Below, piece after piece: positions 44,303-53,175 of a stretch of 64,000 bases of DNA. How positions within the stretch are numbered: position 1 is the first letter of the stretch; each line of letters begins with the position of its first letter. This DNA comes from Candidatus Caldilinea saccharophila (GTDB lineage: Bacteria > Chloroflexota > Anaerolineae > Caldilineales > Caldilineaceae): positions 310,001 to 374,000 of the forward strand of contig JADJVW010000002.1 in assembly GCA_016710365.1 (NCBI GenBank), written 5' to 3'. Both the position numbers and the translations under genes were made by a program. The notes beneath the pieces were generated by a model, which worked only from the letters and a program-made list of their open reading frames with translations, was not told the origin of the DNA and ran no database searches.

Positions 44303-44950
44303 TCAATGCGTTACGTGCACAGCAGTACCGATCAGGTAAAGCGCCGGGTAGAAAAAGATCCAGACGACATCGACATAGTGCCAGTAAATCGCGCATGACT
44401 CGACGCCCCAGTGCCGCTCTTGCGTGAAGTTGCCTTTGCGCGCCAGGTTCCACACGATCAGGATGAAAATGATGCCCGAGATCACGTGCAGGGCATGCAT
44501 GCCGGTCATGGCAAAGACCACAGCGCCATATTTATCACCCCACGGCGTTAAATGCGCTGGGTAAAGTGAAGGGAACAATCCCCACTCGAAGACCATCACG
44601 CCGCCGAGGAAGATCAGACCGAAAAGCGCGGTCAGCAGGATGAACACGGAAAACGCTTTGCGATTCCCCCGCTCCATCGCGGTTTCGGCCAGCCGCATCG
44701 AGACGCTGCTGATCAGGAGCACGGAGGTGACGATCAGACCGATCATCTGATCAAGCTCAGGCCGGGTGTCCGCGCCCCACAGGAAAAAACGCACGGTCAG
44801 CAGCCCGCCAAAGAGAAACGCTTCGGAGATGAAGAAGAGCCAGAGACCGAGCCGGTTCATGCGCAGTTGAGCGGCATAGGTGTCGTGCCCGGCATGTGCG
44901 TCGTGCGGGTGGAGCGCAGCCGCCTGCGCAGAAGTCGTGACAGCAGCCAT
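44303..44950 (-). CDS. ctaE: Cytochrome c oxidase subunit III
   Basis: 215 residues; five to six helices. LGLWLFFISEAFLFGGLLTV is the conserved Glu-containing helix, and later MTGMHALHVISGIIFILIVW and CAIYWHYVDVVWIFFYPALY complete the family core. The N-terminal ~30 residues (HPHDAHAGHDTYAAQ) are His-rich. Four bases separate it from the subunit IV stop, so cotranscription is certain by spacing. Confidence 0.93.
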   Translation of the reverse strand: MAAVTTSAQAAALHPHDAHAGHDTYAAQLRMNRLGLWLFFISEAFLFGGLLTVRFFLWGADTRPELDQMIGLIVTSVLLISSVSMRLAETAMERGNRKAFSVFILLTALFGLIFLGGVMVFEWGLFPSLYPAHLTPWGDKYGAVVFAMTGMHALHVISGIIFILIVWNLARKGNFTQERHWGVESCAIYWHYVDVVWIFFYPALYLIGTAVHVTH

Positions 44951-44954
44951 AGGT

Positions 44955-45152
44955 TTAGTGCTCCCCTTCCGCCGTCCACAGGCGGCTCACATGCATGAAG
45001 AAGTAAATGACCAAAATCGCTTTCAGCGAGGCAATCAACATCAGCAGCGCCGCGCCGATGTGGTTGATGCCCATGAAGAATTCAAGGATCGTCAGCGCGG
45101 CCAGAATCAGCCCGATGAGGATCACAATGCCATAACCGCCTTGCTTAAACAC
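44955..45152 (-). CDS. ctaF: Cytochrome c oxidase subunit IV (small)
   Basis: 65 residues with two helices: GIVILIGLILAALTILEF and LLMLIASLKAILVIYFFMHV. The SLKAxLVxxFFMH signature identifies the small bacterial subunit IV. Located between subunits I and III in the standard order. Confidence 0.9.
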   Translation of the reverse strand: MFKQGGYGIVILIGLILAALTILEFFMGINHIGAALLMLIASLKAILVIYFFMHVSRLWTAEGEH

Positions 45153-45251
45153 GTTCGTCTCTCCCCTTCATTCGTATTGACGATGCGTCTGCTTGATTAC
45201 GCGTCTGCCTTGATGCGCAGAATGCCCTGCCGCTTTGGCGCCGGACGTGAT

Positions 45252-47114
45252 TTAGTCGTCTCCGGCGCCGGCCGTGGCAATGTAGGTCGACCCAGCGAGA
45301 CCGTAGTCGTAGGGTTCGCCCACGACGGTGATCGGCCGGGCATAGCTATGCTCGGGCACTGGCGACGGAATCTGCCATTCAGGTGAGCGCGAGCGCCACG
45401 GGTTGTTGCCCGCCAGCACGCCGACTTCAGCGCTGGTGAACAAGTTGTAGATCATGATCAGGATCGAGAAGGCAATGACGAAGCCGGCGATCGTCACCAG
45501 AAGCTGGACATTTTCCACGCCCAACGCCGGGTCGTAGTCGGCGATGCGGCGGCGCATCCCCATCGTGCCGGCGGTCATCTGCGCCAGGCTCATCAGCCAG
45601 AAGCCCGGCGTCATCAGCCAGAAGTGCAGCTTACCCATCGTCTCGTTATACATGCGCCCGGTGATCTTCGGATACCAGTAATAGATGGCCGCAAAGAACG
45701 GGAAGACGAAGCCGCCAAAGATGGTGGCGTGGAAGTGGCCGACGATAAAATACGTGTCGTGCAGGAAGAGGTCGGTCGCGGCGGTCGCCAGGATGGGGCC
45801 GCTGAGGCCGCCGATCAGGAAGACCGAAATGGCGCCCAGCGTAAAGAGCATCGGCGTCTGGAAGGTCAGGCGGCCGCCCCAGAGCGTGCCCAGCCAACTG
45901 AAGAACTTGACGCCCGTCGGCACCGCAACCAGCAACGTCGAGATCATGAAGACGACGCGCAGGTAGGGCTGATACCCGGAGGTGAACATGTGATGGCCCC
46001 AGACCAGGAAGCCCACCAGCGCAATCGCCAGGCTCGACAGCGCCACCCAGCGGTAGCCAAAGAGCGGCTTGCGAGAGAAAACCGGCAGCAGCTCGCTGAT
46101 GATGCCGAGGCCGGGCAGCACAAAGACATAAACCGCAGGGTGCGAGTAGAACCAGAACAGATGCTGGAATAAAATTGGCTGTCCACCGATGTTCTCGCCC
46201 GCCGCGTTGTAGATGGGGTTGAAAAGCGGCATGCCCAGCGTGCGCTCGAAGGAAAGCATCAGAAATGCCTGCCCGATCAGCTGCGTCGCCGTCAACTGAA
46301 TGATGCTGGTGGCCAGGATCGCCCAGCACAAGATCGGCATGCGGAAGAGCGTCATGCCCTTGGGGCGCATCAGCAACATCGTGACAATCAGGTTGAGCGA
46401 CCCCAGGATCGAGGAGAGACCGATGCCAAAGATGGCCCAGAAGACCATCTGATAGCCGACCGGCCCGCGCAGGCTCAACGGCGGATAGGCCGTCCACCCC
46501 GAATCCCAGCCAAACAACATGCTGATCAGCAGCGTGATAATAGCCGGCACGTTGATCCAGTAGGCAAAGGCATTGAGGCGAGGAAATGCCATGTCTTCGG
46601 CGCCGATCATGAGCGGCACCAAATAGTTGGCGATGCCGCCGATGCCTAACAAGATCGCAGCCAACGCCACCCAGCCATGCATACTCAGAACGGTGTTATA
46701 AGTGCCTGGTTGTAAAAATGTGATGCCGGAATCCGCCAGTTCGGAGCGGAAAATCAGCGCAAAGCTGCCGCCGATCACCAACAGCAGAAATGCTGTCACA
46801 CCGTACTGAATCCCGATCACTTTATGATTGTAATCGACGCCGAAATAGCGCGTCCAGGCCGGTTGATCGACGGGCGGCCCGTGGCGAAGCGGCGTTTGAA
46901 CCCCGCGCGTCCACCTGAGCCAGTCTGACATCGCACCCACGCCCAGCAGGAAGCCGATGATGGAAAAAACGATGCCACCCACCCAAACCGCTTCCTGATC
47001 CCACGCCGACATGCCCAGCACAAGCCGGCTGATCACCACCACGGCCATGCCAATGAGCATACCGGTGAAGTAACCAATTAGCCCGCGCACGACTCCTAGA
47101 GATGTTAACCGCAT
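45252..47114 (-). CDS. ctaD: Cytochrome c oxidase subunit I, A2-type
   Basis: 620 residues; catalytic subunit with haem a, haem a3 and CuB. Low-spin haem ligand region LSMHGWVALAAI; CuB/Tyr helix WFYSHPAVYVFVLPGLG; HHMFTSG for the other CuB histidines; GHFHATIFGG for the haem ligands near the C-terminal side. The YSHP version, with Ala where A1 enzymes have Glu, marks the A2 class, which uses Tyr-Ser instead of the Glu proton route. There are about 14 helices, longer at the N-terminus than typical (two extra helices before the core). Confidence 0.95.
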   Translation of the reverse strand: MRLTSLGVVRGLIGYFTGMLIGMAVVVISRLVLGMSAWDQEAVWVGGIVFSIIGFLLGVGAMSDWLRWTRGVQTPLRHGPPVDQPAWTRYFGVDYNHKVIGIQYGVTAFLLLVIGGSFALIFRSELADSGITFLQPGTYNTVLSMHGWVALAAILLGIGGIANYLVPLMIGAEDMAFPRLNAFAYWINVPAIITLLISMLFGWDSGWTAYPPLSLRGPVGYQMVFWAIFGIGLSSILGSLNLIVTMLLMRPKGMTLFRMPILCWAILATSIIQLTATQLIGQAFLMLSFERTLGMPLFNPIYNAAGENIGGQPILFQHLFWFYSHPAVYVFVLPGLGIISELLPVFSRKPLFGYRWVALSSLAIALVGFLVWGHHMFTSGYQPYLRVVFMISTLLVAVPTGVKFFSWLGTLWGGRLTFQTPMLFTLGAISVFLIGGLSGPILATAATDLFLHDTYFIVGHFHATIFGGFVFPFFAAIYYWYPKITGRMYNETMGKLHFWLMTPGFWLMSLAQMTAGTMGMRRRIADYDPALGVENVQLLVTIAGFVIAFSILIMIYNLFTSAEVGVLAGNNPWRSRSPEWQIPSPVPEHSYARPITVVGEPYDYGLAGSTYIATAGAGDD

Positions 47115-47219
47115 AGTTCAGCTTTCTCCTTCACGCACCCGCTGTACATTCAGGACTTCAATCGATAGTAAACCAGCGCGGGAGGCGGCGCCGCCGCTTC
47201 CCGCGGGGAAGTGACAATC

Positions 47220-47969
47220 TCAACGGCTGGCCGTCTGTAGATTCTGCGCGACCAGCTTTTCATCCATCCAGGCAGTGTATTCATCTTCCGGCACAACGCG
47301 AATCTTCGCCAACATGCTCCAATGCGACAGCCCGCAGAGTTCGGCGCACGCCAGGCTGAACTCGCCCACCTTTGAAGGCGTGATGTGCAGCGTCGTCGTC
47401 ATCCCCGGCACCAGGTCTTGCTTTGGCCCCCATTCCGCCACCCAAAACGAGTGGATGACGTCATTTGACCGCAACGAGATCAGCGCCGGTTTGTCCACCG
47501 GCAACACCATTTCAGCGCTGCTCACGCCGTCGGGGTAATCGAACGTCCATGACCACTGGAACCCCACCGCCTCGACCTGCACATCGTCACCACCGCTGGT
47601 CGCCTGCTGCAGCGTTTGTAGGCCGATAAACGAGAAAATGATCACCAACACCAGCGGCACCACCGTCCAAACGATCTCCAGCGCCGTATTGCCTTCGAAG
47701 TGTTCACCTTCGGATGTGTCGTCCTTGCGACGGCGGAAGACAAACAGCGAATAGAGCATAAAGACGACGACCAGCGAGAAGAGGAAGGCAATCAGCCAGA
47801 GATGCAGTTGGAACAACCAGCGAATTGGCTCCGCCTGCACTGAGGCTTGCGCCTTGATGGGCAGAATCGCCAGCAGGAAGAACCCCAGGATAATGGTTGT
47901 CACCACAACGAGGGCGCCAACGATCATGAAGTGTTTTCGATCAGTGGACGATTGCGGCAATTTCAACAT
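47220..47969 (-). CDS. ctaC: Cytochrome c oxidase subunit II with CuA site
   Basis: 249 residues. Two membrane helices (about 17-37 and 53-77), then the TVVPLVLVIIFSFIGL hairpin helix and a periplasmic cupredoxin domain. The CuA ligands are in FSLACAELCGLSHWSM (C-x3-C-x3-H-x2-M) with the earlier His in NDVIHSFWV and Glu in the C-x-E-x-C segment. No cytochrome c domain is fused, so it is an aa3- and not a caa3-type enzyme. It accepts electrons from cytochrome c. Start has AAGGGAAGA upstream. Confidence 0.94.
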   Translation of the reverse strand: MLKLPQSSTDRKHFMIVGALVVVTTIILGFFLLAILPIKAQASVQAEPIRWLFQLHLWLIAFLFSLVVVFMLYSLFVFRRRKDDTSEGEHFEGNTALEIVWTVVPLVLVIIFSFIGLQTLQQATSGGDDVQVEAVGFQWSWTFDYPDGVSSAEMVLPVDKPALISLRSNDVIHSFWVAEWGPKQDLVPGMTTTLHITPSKVGEFSLACAELCGLSHWSMLAKIRVVPEDEYTAWMDEKLVAQNLQTASR

Positions 47970-48100
47970 AGATCTTCCCTTTTACTCCTGAGTTGCTGTC
48001 CGACTAGTGAAAATAACGTAAACATTGCGAGCTACGAAGATGGTGCAACACTTATATGCAACCAAACTCGTACTGTCTGTAGGGTTAATTGTTAAGTTGG

Positions 48101-48442
48101 CTAACTGACTATCATCAGCCACAGCGCCAAAATTACCGTGCCGAGCACCGGCAACACCGTCCAGAAAAGCTCCTGGCCGCGCGGGAGGCTGAACTCAACC
48201 AGCGCCTGAGAGATCGCAGGCGTGGCGGACGGGCGATACCACCGCAGCGTAGCGCGCACCAGGTCAAGCTGGATGACGAGAAAAACCAGTAAGCTAAGCC
48301 CGGCCAACCAGGGCAGCAGCCATGGCGCGGCCGCGCCATCAAAGGCCATCTGGGGCAGAGCCGCGGCTGCCGAGGGCAGGTAACTCATCACCAACCAGCC
48401 CAGCGTTGCCGCCAAAATTCCACCTGTCACGATGTAGCGCAT
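48101..48442 (-). CDS. Small membrane protein, subunit-II-like helices
   Basis: 113 residues, three helices. The last part (VEFSLPRGQELFWTVLPVLG then TVILALWLM) resembles the second membrane helix region of cytochrome oxidase subunit II (ALEIVWTVVPLVLVI). It is the first gene of the oxidase operon, 131 bases ahead of subunit II. It lacks any CuA domain. It may be a duplicated helical module or an accessory subunit; this is inference from the pattern. Confidence 0.55.
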   Translation of the reverse strand: MRYIVTGGILAATLGWLVMSYLPSAAAALPQMAFDGAAAPWLLPWLAGLSLLVFLVIQLDLVRATLRWYRPSATPAISQALVEFSLPRGQELFWTVLPVLGTVILALWLMIVS

Positions 48443-48677
48443 TCTAGCCCCCAGCACTTTACAAGCTAGCGATTCTGTTGCAAAAACGACGTTCCGCGCG
48501 TCAATATCCCGAAAAAATGCGTGGCGATCTTAACAGAGTTCAATAGGCGTGTCAAAGCAATATCGACTTTGCCGACATTTCGCAGCGGTGTAGAGCGCGA
48601 CCTGTCAGCCATGGTTGCGGAATGAATCTGGATTGGAGTTGACGCCGATGAGCAGGCATGGTATCATCACCCTAAGT

Positions 48678-48692
48678 TTGGATTCATTCTAA
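48678..48692 (+). promoter_or_regulatory. PerR/Fur-box-like operator
   Basis: TTGGATTCATTCTAA matches the Bacillus PerR box TTAGAATNATTCTAA at all but two positions; the right half ATTCTAA is exact. It sits upstream of the Fur-family regulator and ATPase gene pair, as expected for autoregulation. The 121-bp repeat now separates it from the start codon by about 220 bases. Confidence 0.55.
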
Positions 48693-48755
48693 ATTAGACG
48701 ATGGCCGTGCGAGTAGACGGTTTCGTCTTCACTCCTTCACCCAGAAAGAAAAGTG

Positions 48756-48876
48756 GGCTCAACCGGAATTCATGTGGTCGGGGCTTACGCGCCGGGGACG
48801 GGCTGATCGTTGTCTGCTCGACCGAAGCACCGCAAGCCCGTCCCCGGCACGTAACCACACGAGATCCGCTTGACCC
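48756..48876 (+). repeat. 121-bp MITE-like dispersed repeat, copy 3
   Basis: Full-length match to copies 1 and 2. It lies between the PerR-box-like site and the regulator start codon, ending 33 bases before it, so it is likely part of the 5' leader transcript and its strong stem could affect expression. Confidence 0.85.
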
Positions 48877-48909
48877 AAAAAGTGGCGCGGCCCTCAGGAG
48901 GAACTAGCT

Positions 48910-49416
48910 TTGACAACCATGATTTCAACGCACCCGACCAGCAGAATTGACCACTATCTGCGGACACTGAAGCAGGCCGGGCTTCGCATCACGCCGCAAC
49001 GCCGGGCAATTTGCCAATTTCTGGCTAACACAAATCGCCATCCATCGGCCTATCAGGTCTTTGAGGAACTAGCGGCCACCAACCCGGATATCAGCCGCGC
49101 AACGATCTACAACACACTCAACACTCTGCAGGAACTCGGCGCTATCGTCGAGCTTAGCTTTGGCTCCGACCACACTCACTATGAAACCAACCCCGAACCA
49201 CACGTCAATCTCATCTGCCTGCGCTGCCAAAAGATTACCGACTACTATGGCGACCCGGGCATTGATATGCTGACGACACGCGTGTTGGCGGACACGGACT
49301 TCCAAACCGCGGCCGCCAGGATCGACCTGGTCGGTTTTTGCGATGAATGTCGCTTGCAGCGGATTCAAGAGATTCGGGACATGGCGAAAGCAGCTTCAAA
49401 CCCACACAAAACATAA
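48910..49416 (+). CDS. Fur-family (PerR-like) regulator
   Basis: 168 residues from TTG 48910 with AGGAGG eight bases upstream (an ATG three codons later is the alternative). The winged-helix domain contains GLRITPQRRAICQFLAN and SRATIYNTLNTLQELGAI. Structural zinc cysteines occur in CLRC and CDEC. The regulatory metal site aligns with PerR: His in PHVNLIC, and Asp at the position of PerR D104 (CLRCQKITD), the residue that favours peroxide sensing. The PerR D85 equivalent is Glu (HYETN) and H93 is Asn, so metal or peroxide response may differ. It is 10 bases ahead of the ATPase gene. Confidence 0.85.
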   Translation: MTTMISTHPTSRIDHYLRTLKQAGLRITPQRRAICQFLANTNRHPSAYQVFEELAATNPDISRATIYNTLNTLQELGAIVELSFGSDHTHYETNPEPHVNLICLRCQKITDYYGDPGIDMLTTRVLADTDFQTAAARIDLVGFCDECRLQRIQEIRDMAKAASNPHKT

Positions 49417-49426
49417 AGGAAAGATC

Positions 49427-51457
49427 ATGACCACCTCGACCGCACAAAGTGTATCTCCCTATTCAATCATGACGCCTGGTGCACGTCCGGAGTGGCGAAC
49501 GCTTGGTTTTTGGAAAGAAAATTACGAATTCGTCCTGGCGATCGTGACGCTGCTCGCATTGTTGATCGGCTGGATTGGCGGTGAAGTGACCGGCGCCCTG
49601 CCCGGGTGGGCGGTGACAACCGCTGCTGTCATTGCCTTTATTGCAGGCGGCTATTCCGGCGTGATCGGCGCCTGGGAGCAAGCGCGCCAGGGCAGATTTG
49701 ATATTGATTTCCTCATGTTGGCCGCGGCTTTAGGGGCTGCCTTAATCAATGCGTGGGTGGAAGGCGCACTGCTGCTTTTCCTATTCACCCTGAGCGGAGC
49801 GCTGGAAACCTATGCGATGGGGCGCACCCGCAAAGCGATTGAGTCACTCGGCAAACTGCGCCCGGAAACCGCGCTCGTGCGCCGCAGCGATCACGAAGAG
49901 ATTGTGCCGGTCGCACAACTCGTGATCGGCGACGTCGTGATCGTCAAGCCAGGGGATCGCCTGCCCGTGGATGGCATGGTCGTCAACGGCGTCAGCAGCA
50001 TCGACCAGAGCGCCATCACAGGCGAGAGCCTCCCCGTCAGCAAACGCCAGCACGACCAGGTCTTTGCCGGCACCATCAATGGGGGCGGCGCGCTGGAAGT
50101 CGAAGTCACCAAACTTGCTTCAGAAAGCACGCTCAGCCGCATCATCAATTTAGTGGCGGAAGCACAGCAGGACGCCACGCCCACCCAGCAATTCATCGAC
50201 CGCTTCAGCCAGCCCTACACCTACACCGTGATTGGCGCCACGCTGCTGGCGATCCTATTGCCGGCGCTCTTCCTGAACGAATCGTTTGATATTACGCTTT
50301 ACCGGGCCATGACCTTGCTGGTCGTGGCCAGCCCGTGCGCACTGGTGATCAGCACGCCGGCAAGCGCGCTCAGCGCGGTGGCGGCGGCGGCGCGGCAAGG
50401 GGTGCTCTTCAAAGGAGGCGCGTATCTGGAATTGTTGGGCAAAACCGACATTCTGGCGATTGACAAGACCGGCACCCTGACCTCTGGCAAACCGCTGGTG
50501 ACCAACGTCCACCCGCTGACCAATCACACGGTCGAGGAAGTGATGCGCATGGCTGCCAGCGCAGAAACCTTGAGTGAACATCATATTGCCAAAGCGGTAA
50601 TTGAAAAAGCCCAGTCGATGGGGCTGGAATTGGAAAAGCCGATCGACTTCCAGGCAATTGCCGGCGAGGGAATCCTGGCGCGCTTCGACCGTCGCGATCA
50701 TGTGGAAACAATCTACATCGGCAATGACCGTCTTTTTATGAACCAGGATATGAATCTTTCGCCTGCGATTCGCATGATCGGGGCGGCGCTGCAGCGGCAG
50801 GGCAAGACGGTGATGCTGGTGGTGCGACGCAGCACCGTTGAAGACACCCTGGGCGCGGAGCGCGACTGGGAAGTCATGGGCTACATTGCCGTCGCCGACA
50901 CCCTGCGCGCCGAGGCGGCCGAGACGGTGATTCAGCTCAAACAAAACGGCATCAAGCGTGTGATCATGATGACGGGAGACAATCATGCCTCAGCGGCCTA
51001 TATTGCCGCCGAGGCCGGCATCCACGAAGTGCATGCCGATCTGCTGCCTGAACAGAAGTTGGAACTGGTGCAGAAGCTGCGCCAGTCCGGCAATGTGGCG
51101 ATGGTGGGAGATGGCGTCAACGATGCGCCGGCGTTGGCGACCGCCAATGTTGGCATCGCGATGGGCGCGGGCGGCACCGATGTGGCGCTGGAGACAGCCG
51201 ACGTGGTGTTGATGTCGAGCAATCTGGCGATGCTGCCCTTTGCTTTGCAGTTGAGCCGCCGCGCCAACCGCATCATCCGCCAGAATGTCATTTTCTCTAT
51301 GAGCGTGATCGTAACGCTGGTGATTTCAACCATCCTGTTGCCGATTTTGTACGATGGGTTCCTGCTGCCGCTGCCGATGGGCGTCGTTGGCCATGAAGGC
51401 AGCACGCTGATCGTGGTCGCCAATGGCCTGCGCCTGTTGCGGATGCGCCCTGCCTAG
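49427..51457 (+). CDS. P1B-4-type metal-efflux ATPase (PfeT/CoaT-like)
   Basis: 676 residues from ATG 49427 (AAAGGAAAGATC upstream). No N-terminal metal-binding HMA domain. Motifs: TGESLPV in the actuator, SPCALVIS in the transport helix, DKTGTLT phosphorylation site, MTGDN and GDGVNDAPALA in the P/N domains, and HEGST in the last helix (GHEGSTLIVVANGLRLL). SPC together with HEG(G/S)T defines the P1B-4 group, which exports Fe(II), Co(II) or Zn. B. subtilis PfeT, an iron exporter of this class, is controlled by PerR. The neighbouring regulator and operator match that pattern. Confidence 0.9.
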   Translation: MTTSTAQSVSPYSIMTPGARPEWRTLGFWKENYEFVLAIVTLLALLIGWIGGEVTGALPGWAVTTAAVIAFIAGGYSGVIGAWEQARQGRFDIDFLMLAAALGAALINAWVEGALLLFLFTLSGALETYAMGRTRKAIESLGKLRPETALVRRSDHEEIVPVAQLVIGDVVIVKPGDRLPVDGMVVNGVSSIDQSAITGESLPVSKRQHDQVFAGTINGGGALEVEVTKLASESTLSRIINLVAEAQQDATPTQQFIDRFSQPYTYTVIGATLLAILLPALFLNESFDITLYRAMTLLVVASPCALVISTPASALSAVAAAARQGVLFKGGAYLELLGKTDILAIDKTGTLTSGKPLVTNVHPLTNHTVEEVMRMAASAETLSEHHIAKAVIEKAQSMGLELEKPIDFQAIAGEGILARFDRRDHVETIYIGNDRLFMNQDMNLSPAIRMIGAALQRQGKTVMLVVRRSTVEDTLGAERDWEVMGYIAVADTLRAEAAETVIQLKQNGIKRVIMMTGDNHASAAYIAAEAGIHEVHADLLPEQKLELVQKLRQSGNVAMVGDGVNDAPALATANVGIAMGAGGTDVALETADVVLMSSNLAMLPFALQLSRRANRIIRQNVIFSMSVIVTLVISTILLPILYDGFLLPLPMGVVGHEGSTLIVVANGLRLLRMRPA

Positions 51458-51536
51458 AAAGTGTCTGGAAAAGGACGAACTCGGCGCAGAGGCGCAGAAT
51501 GACTGGTTTTAGGCGGCCGCGCTCGAAAATTGTTCG

Positions 51537-51588
51537 CAGCCAACAAGAAGCGACGCATGAAGAATCATGCGTCGCTTCTTGTTGGCTG
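51537..51588. terminator. Perfect 24-bp palindromic hairpin between convergent genes
   Basis: Left arm 51537-51560 and right arm 51565-51588 are fully complementary around an AGAA loop. It lies between the ends of the ATPase (plus) and the BNR protein (minus), so it could end transcription from both sides. Such a long perfect stem is unusual for an intrinsic terminator, and no clear T-run follows. Confidence 0.65.
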
Positions 51589-51615
51589 AACCGTAGGTTG
51601 AAACTTACTGGACGG

Positions 51616-52902
51616 CTAATCTTCTTCGATGCGATAGACGAAGACGCCTTCATCCCCGGTGTTGACCCAGAGCACTTCCGGGTTGGAGTTCGTGAGCAAC
51701 AGGCTCACAGCCTTCTCACTGCCAAACGAGGTGTCGCTGGTCTTCTCCCAGATCGCGCCGTCGATTGTCTTTTCGTAGAGACCGCGGTCGGTGGCGAGAT
51801 AGAGCTTGCCGTTGTAGGCGTAGGTCAGATCATGCAAGCGGCTTGCACCTGCACTTGCCAGGTCGCCCAGACCCCGGCTGGTCAACTTCCAGCTAATGCC
51901 AAAATCTGCGGTCGCCCAGACGCCGGCGTCGGAGACCATCCACACGGCGCCGGCCTGTTTCAACTGCGCCACGACCACACGCAGGGCTTCGGGCGCCCGG
52001 TTGAGATCGGTGATGTTGGCCCACGTTTCGCCCTCGTCGCCGGAGAAGGCGATCACGCCCATGCCGCTGGCGTCAACGCCGATCGCATAGAGTTGATCCC
52101 AGTGCGGCTGCTCCGGGGTCGGGTCGCCGACCAATGCGGCCGCCGCCATGTCCACGACCTGGTAGTTGCTCCACAACTGCGCTGCGGAATTGTCTGGCTT
52201 CTGCACCCAGCTCATGCCGCCATCGCTGCTCAGGTAAAGCATATTGCAATCGGTGGCAAAGAGGCGGTATGGATCAGCCGGGTCAATCAGCAACGGGCGC
52301 AGATTAAGGGCTGTGGGCATTTCTTCCCAGGTGTAGCCACCATCAATCGACTGGTAGAATGGTTCGTTTGAAGAGGCCGGGTCGCTGCAATTCGCGCCCG
52401 CGCCGCTGTAGAGTACGTCTGGATCTGCAGAGCTCATCAAGAAGTCATCGACTTCCACTTTGGAGCGGATCAAGAACCAGATGCGCCCGTTATCGTTCGA
52501 CCGATAGAGCAGACCGTTGTCGGTGAACGCATAGATGGTGGGGCTAAGGCGGTCGCCGATCACCTTCTCGATTTCATGCGGATAGATCATTGCCTTGTCT
52601 GATGCCGTGCTGGACGCCGGTGCGGGCGCAGGCGCCGGTGCAGGCACCACTGGCTGTGGTCGCGGCGGCACAGGGCGAGGCGGCGGCGGCGGTACGGTGC
52701 CGGGTGGGCGGGGCGGCACGGTGCCCGGCGGGCTTTGGAAGGCGGTGATGGATTGGCTATCGAATGCTCCAATCGATGTAAGCGTATCGACGGACGACGC
52801 GCCAGATGCGCTGCCGGCGGCTGACAATACCACGGATGGAATCAATACCAGGGCAAGGATCAGCGCTGGCAGGAGTAGAAATGTTCTTGACAAAGAACGC
52901 AT
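51616..52902 (-). CDS. Secreted protein with BNR/Asp-box repeats
   Basis: 428 residues from ATG 52902 (AGGAGG upstream). Signal peptide MRSLSRTFLLLPALILALVL. A Pro-rich linker (residues about 61-100) alternates PPGTVPP and PAPAPAP and likely projects the domain from the surface. The remaining part has Asp-box/BNR repeats (SxDGGxTW: SIDGGYTWEE, SSDGGMSWVQ, SGDEGETWAN), the blades of a beta-propeller as in sialidase- and sortilin/VPS10-like proteins. No catalytic residues are recognised. Confidence 0.78.
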   Translation of the reverse strand: MRSLSRTFLLLPALILALVLIPSVVLSAAGSASGASSVDTLTSIGAFDSQSITAFQSPPGTVPPRPPGTVPPPPPRPVPPRPQPVVPAPAPAPAPASSTASDKAMIYPHEIEKVIGDRLSPTIYAFTDNGLLYRSNDNGRIWFLIRSKVEVDDFLMSSADPDVLYSGAGANCSDPASSNEPFYQSIDGGYTWEEMPTALNLRPLLIDPADPYRLFATDCNMLYLSSDGGMSWVQKPDNSAAQLWSNYQVVDMAAAALVGDPTPEQPHWDQLYAIGVDASGMGVIAFSGDEGETWANITDLNRAPEALRVVVAQLKQAGAVWMVSDAGVWATADFGISWKLTSRGLGDLASAGASRLHDLTYAYNGKLYLATDRGLYEKTIDGAIWEKTSDTSFGSEKAVSLLLTNSNPEVLWVNTGDEGVFVYRIEED

Positions 52903-53175
52903 TGAAATCCTCCTGAACGTATAGTTGACAAAGAGACGCAAGAGATTGCACACGCGCTACGGATTTGGCGCCACACTACCGGAATCGCTGTGCGCAGTAT
53001 GTTCGTCAACGATGACGAATGACCGACAGGAAAGTAACGGCGACTTCTGAGGAATTCTGGGGAAACGTTTGACAAACCGCCCTAAACCCTCTACTATGCA
53101 CCTGCAAAATACAGGGTGACGAAAAGGCTGTTAAGCAGCGTCACGATCAATTCTTCAAGAGGATGGCCAGGAGCT

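Larger units (their letters stand above)
48443..48909. other. Divergent intergenic region between oxidase operon and PerR-like gene
   Basis: Contains the PerR-box-like site (48678-48692) and the 121-bp repeat (48756-48876). No further gene recognised. It must carry promoters for both directions. Confidence 0.5.
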
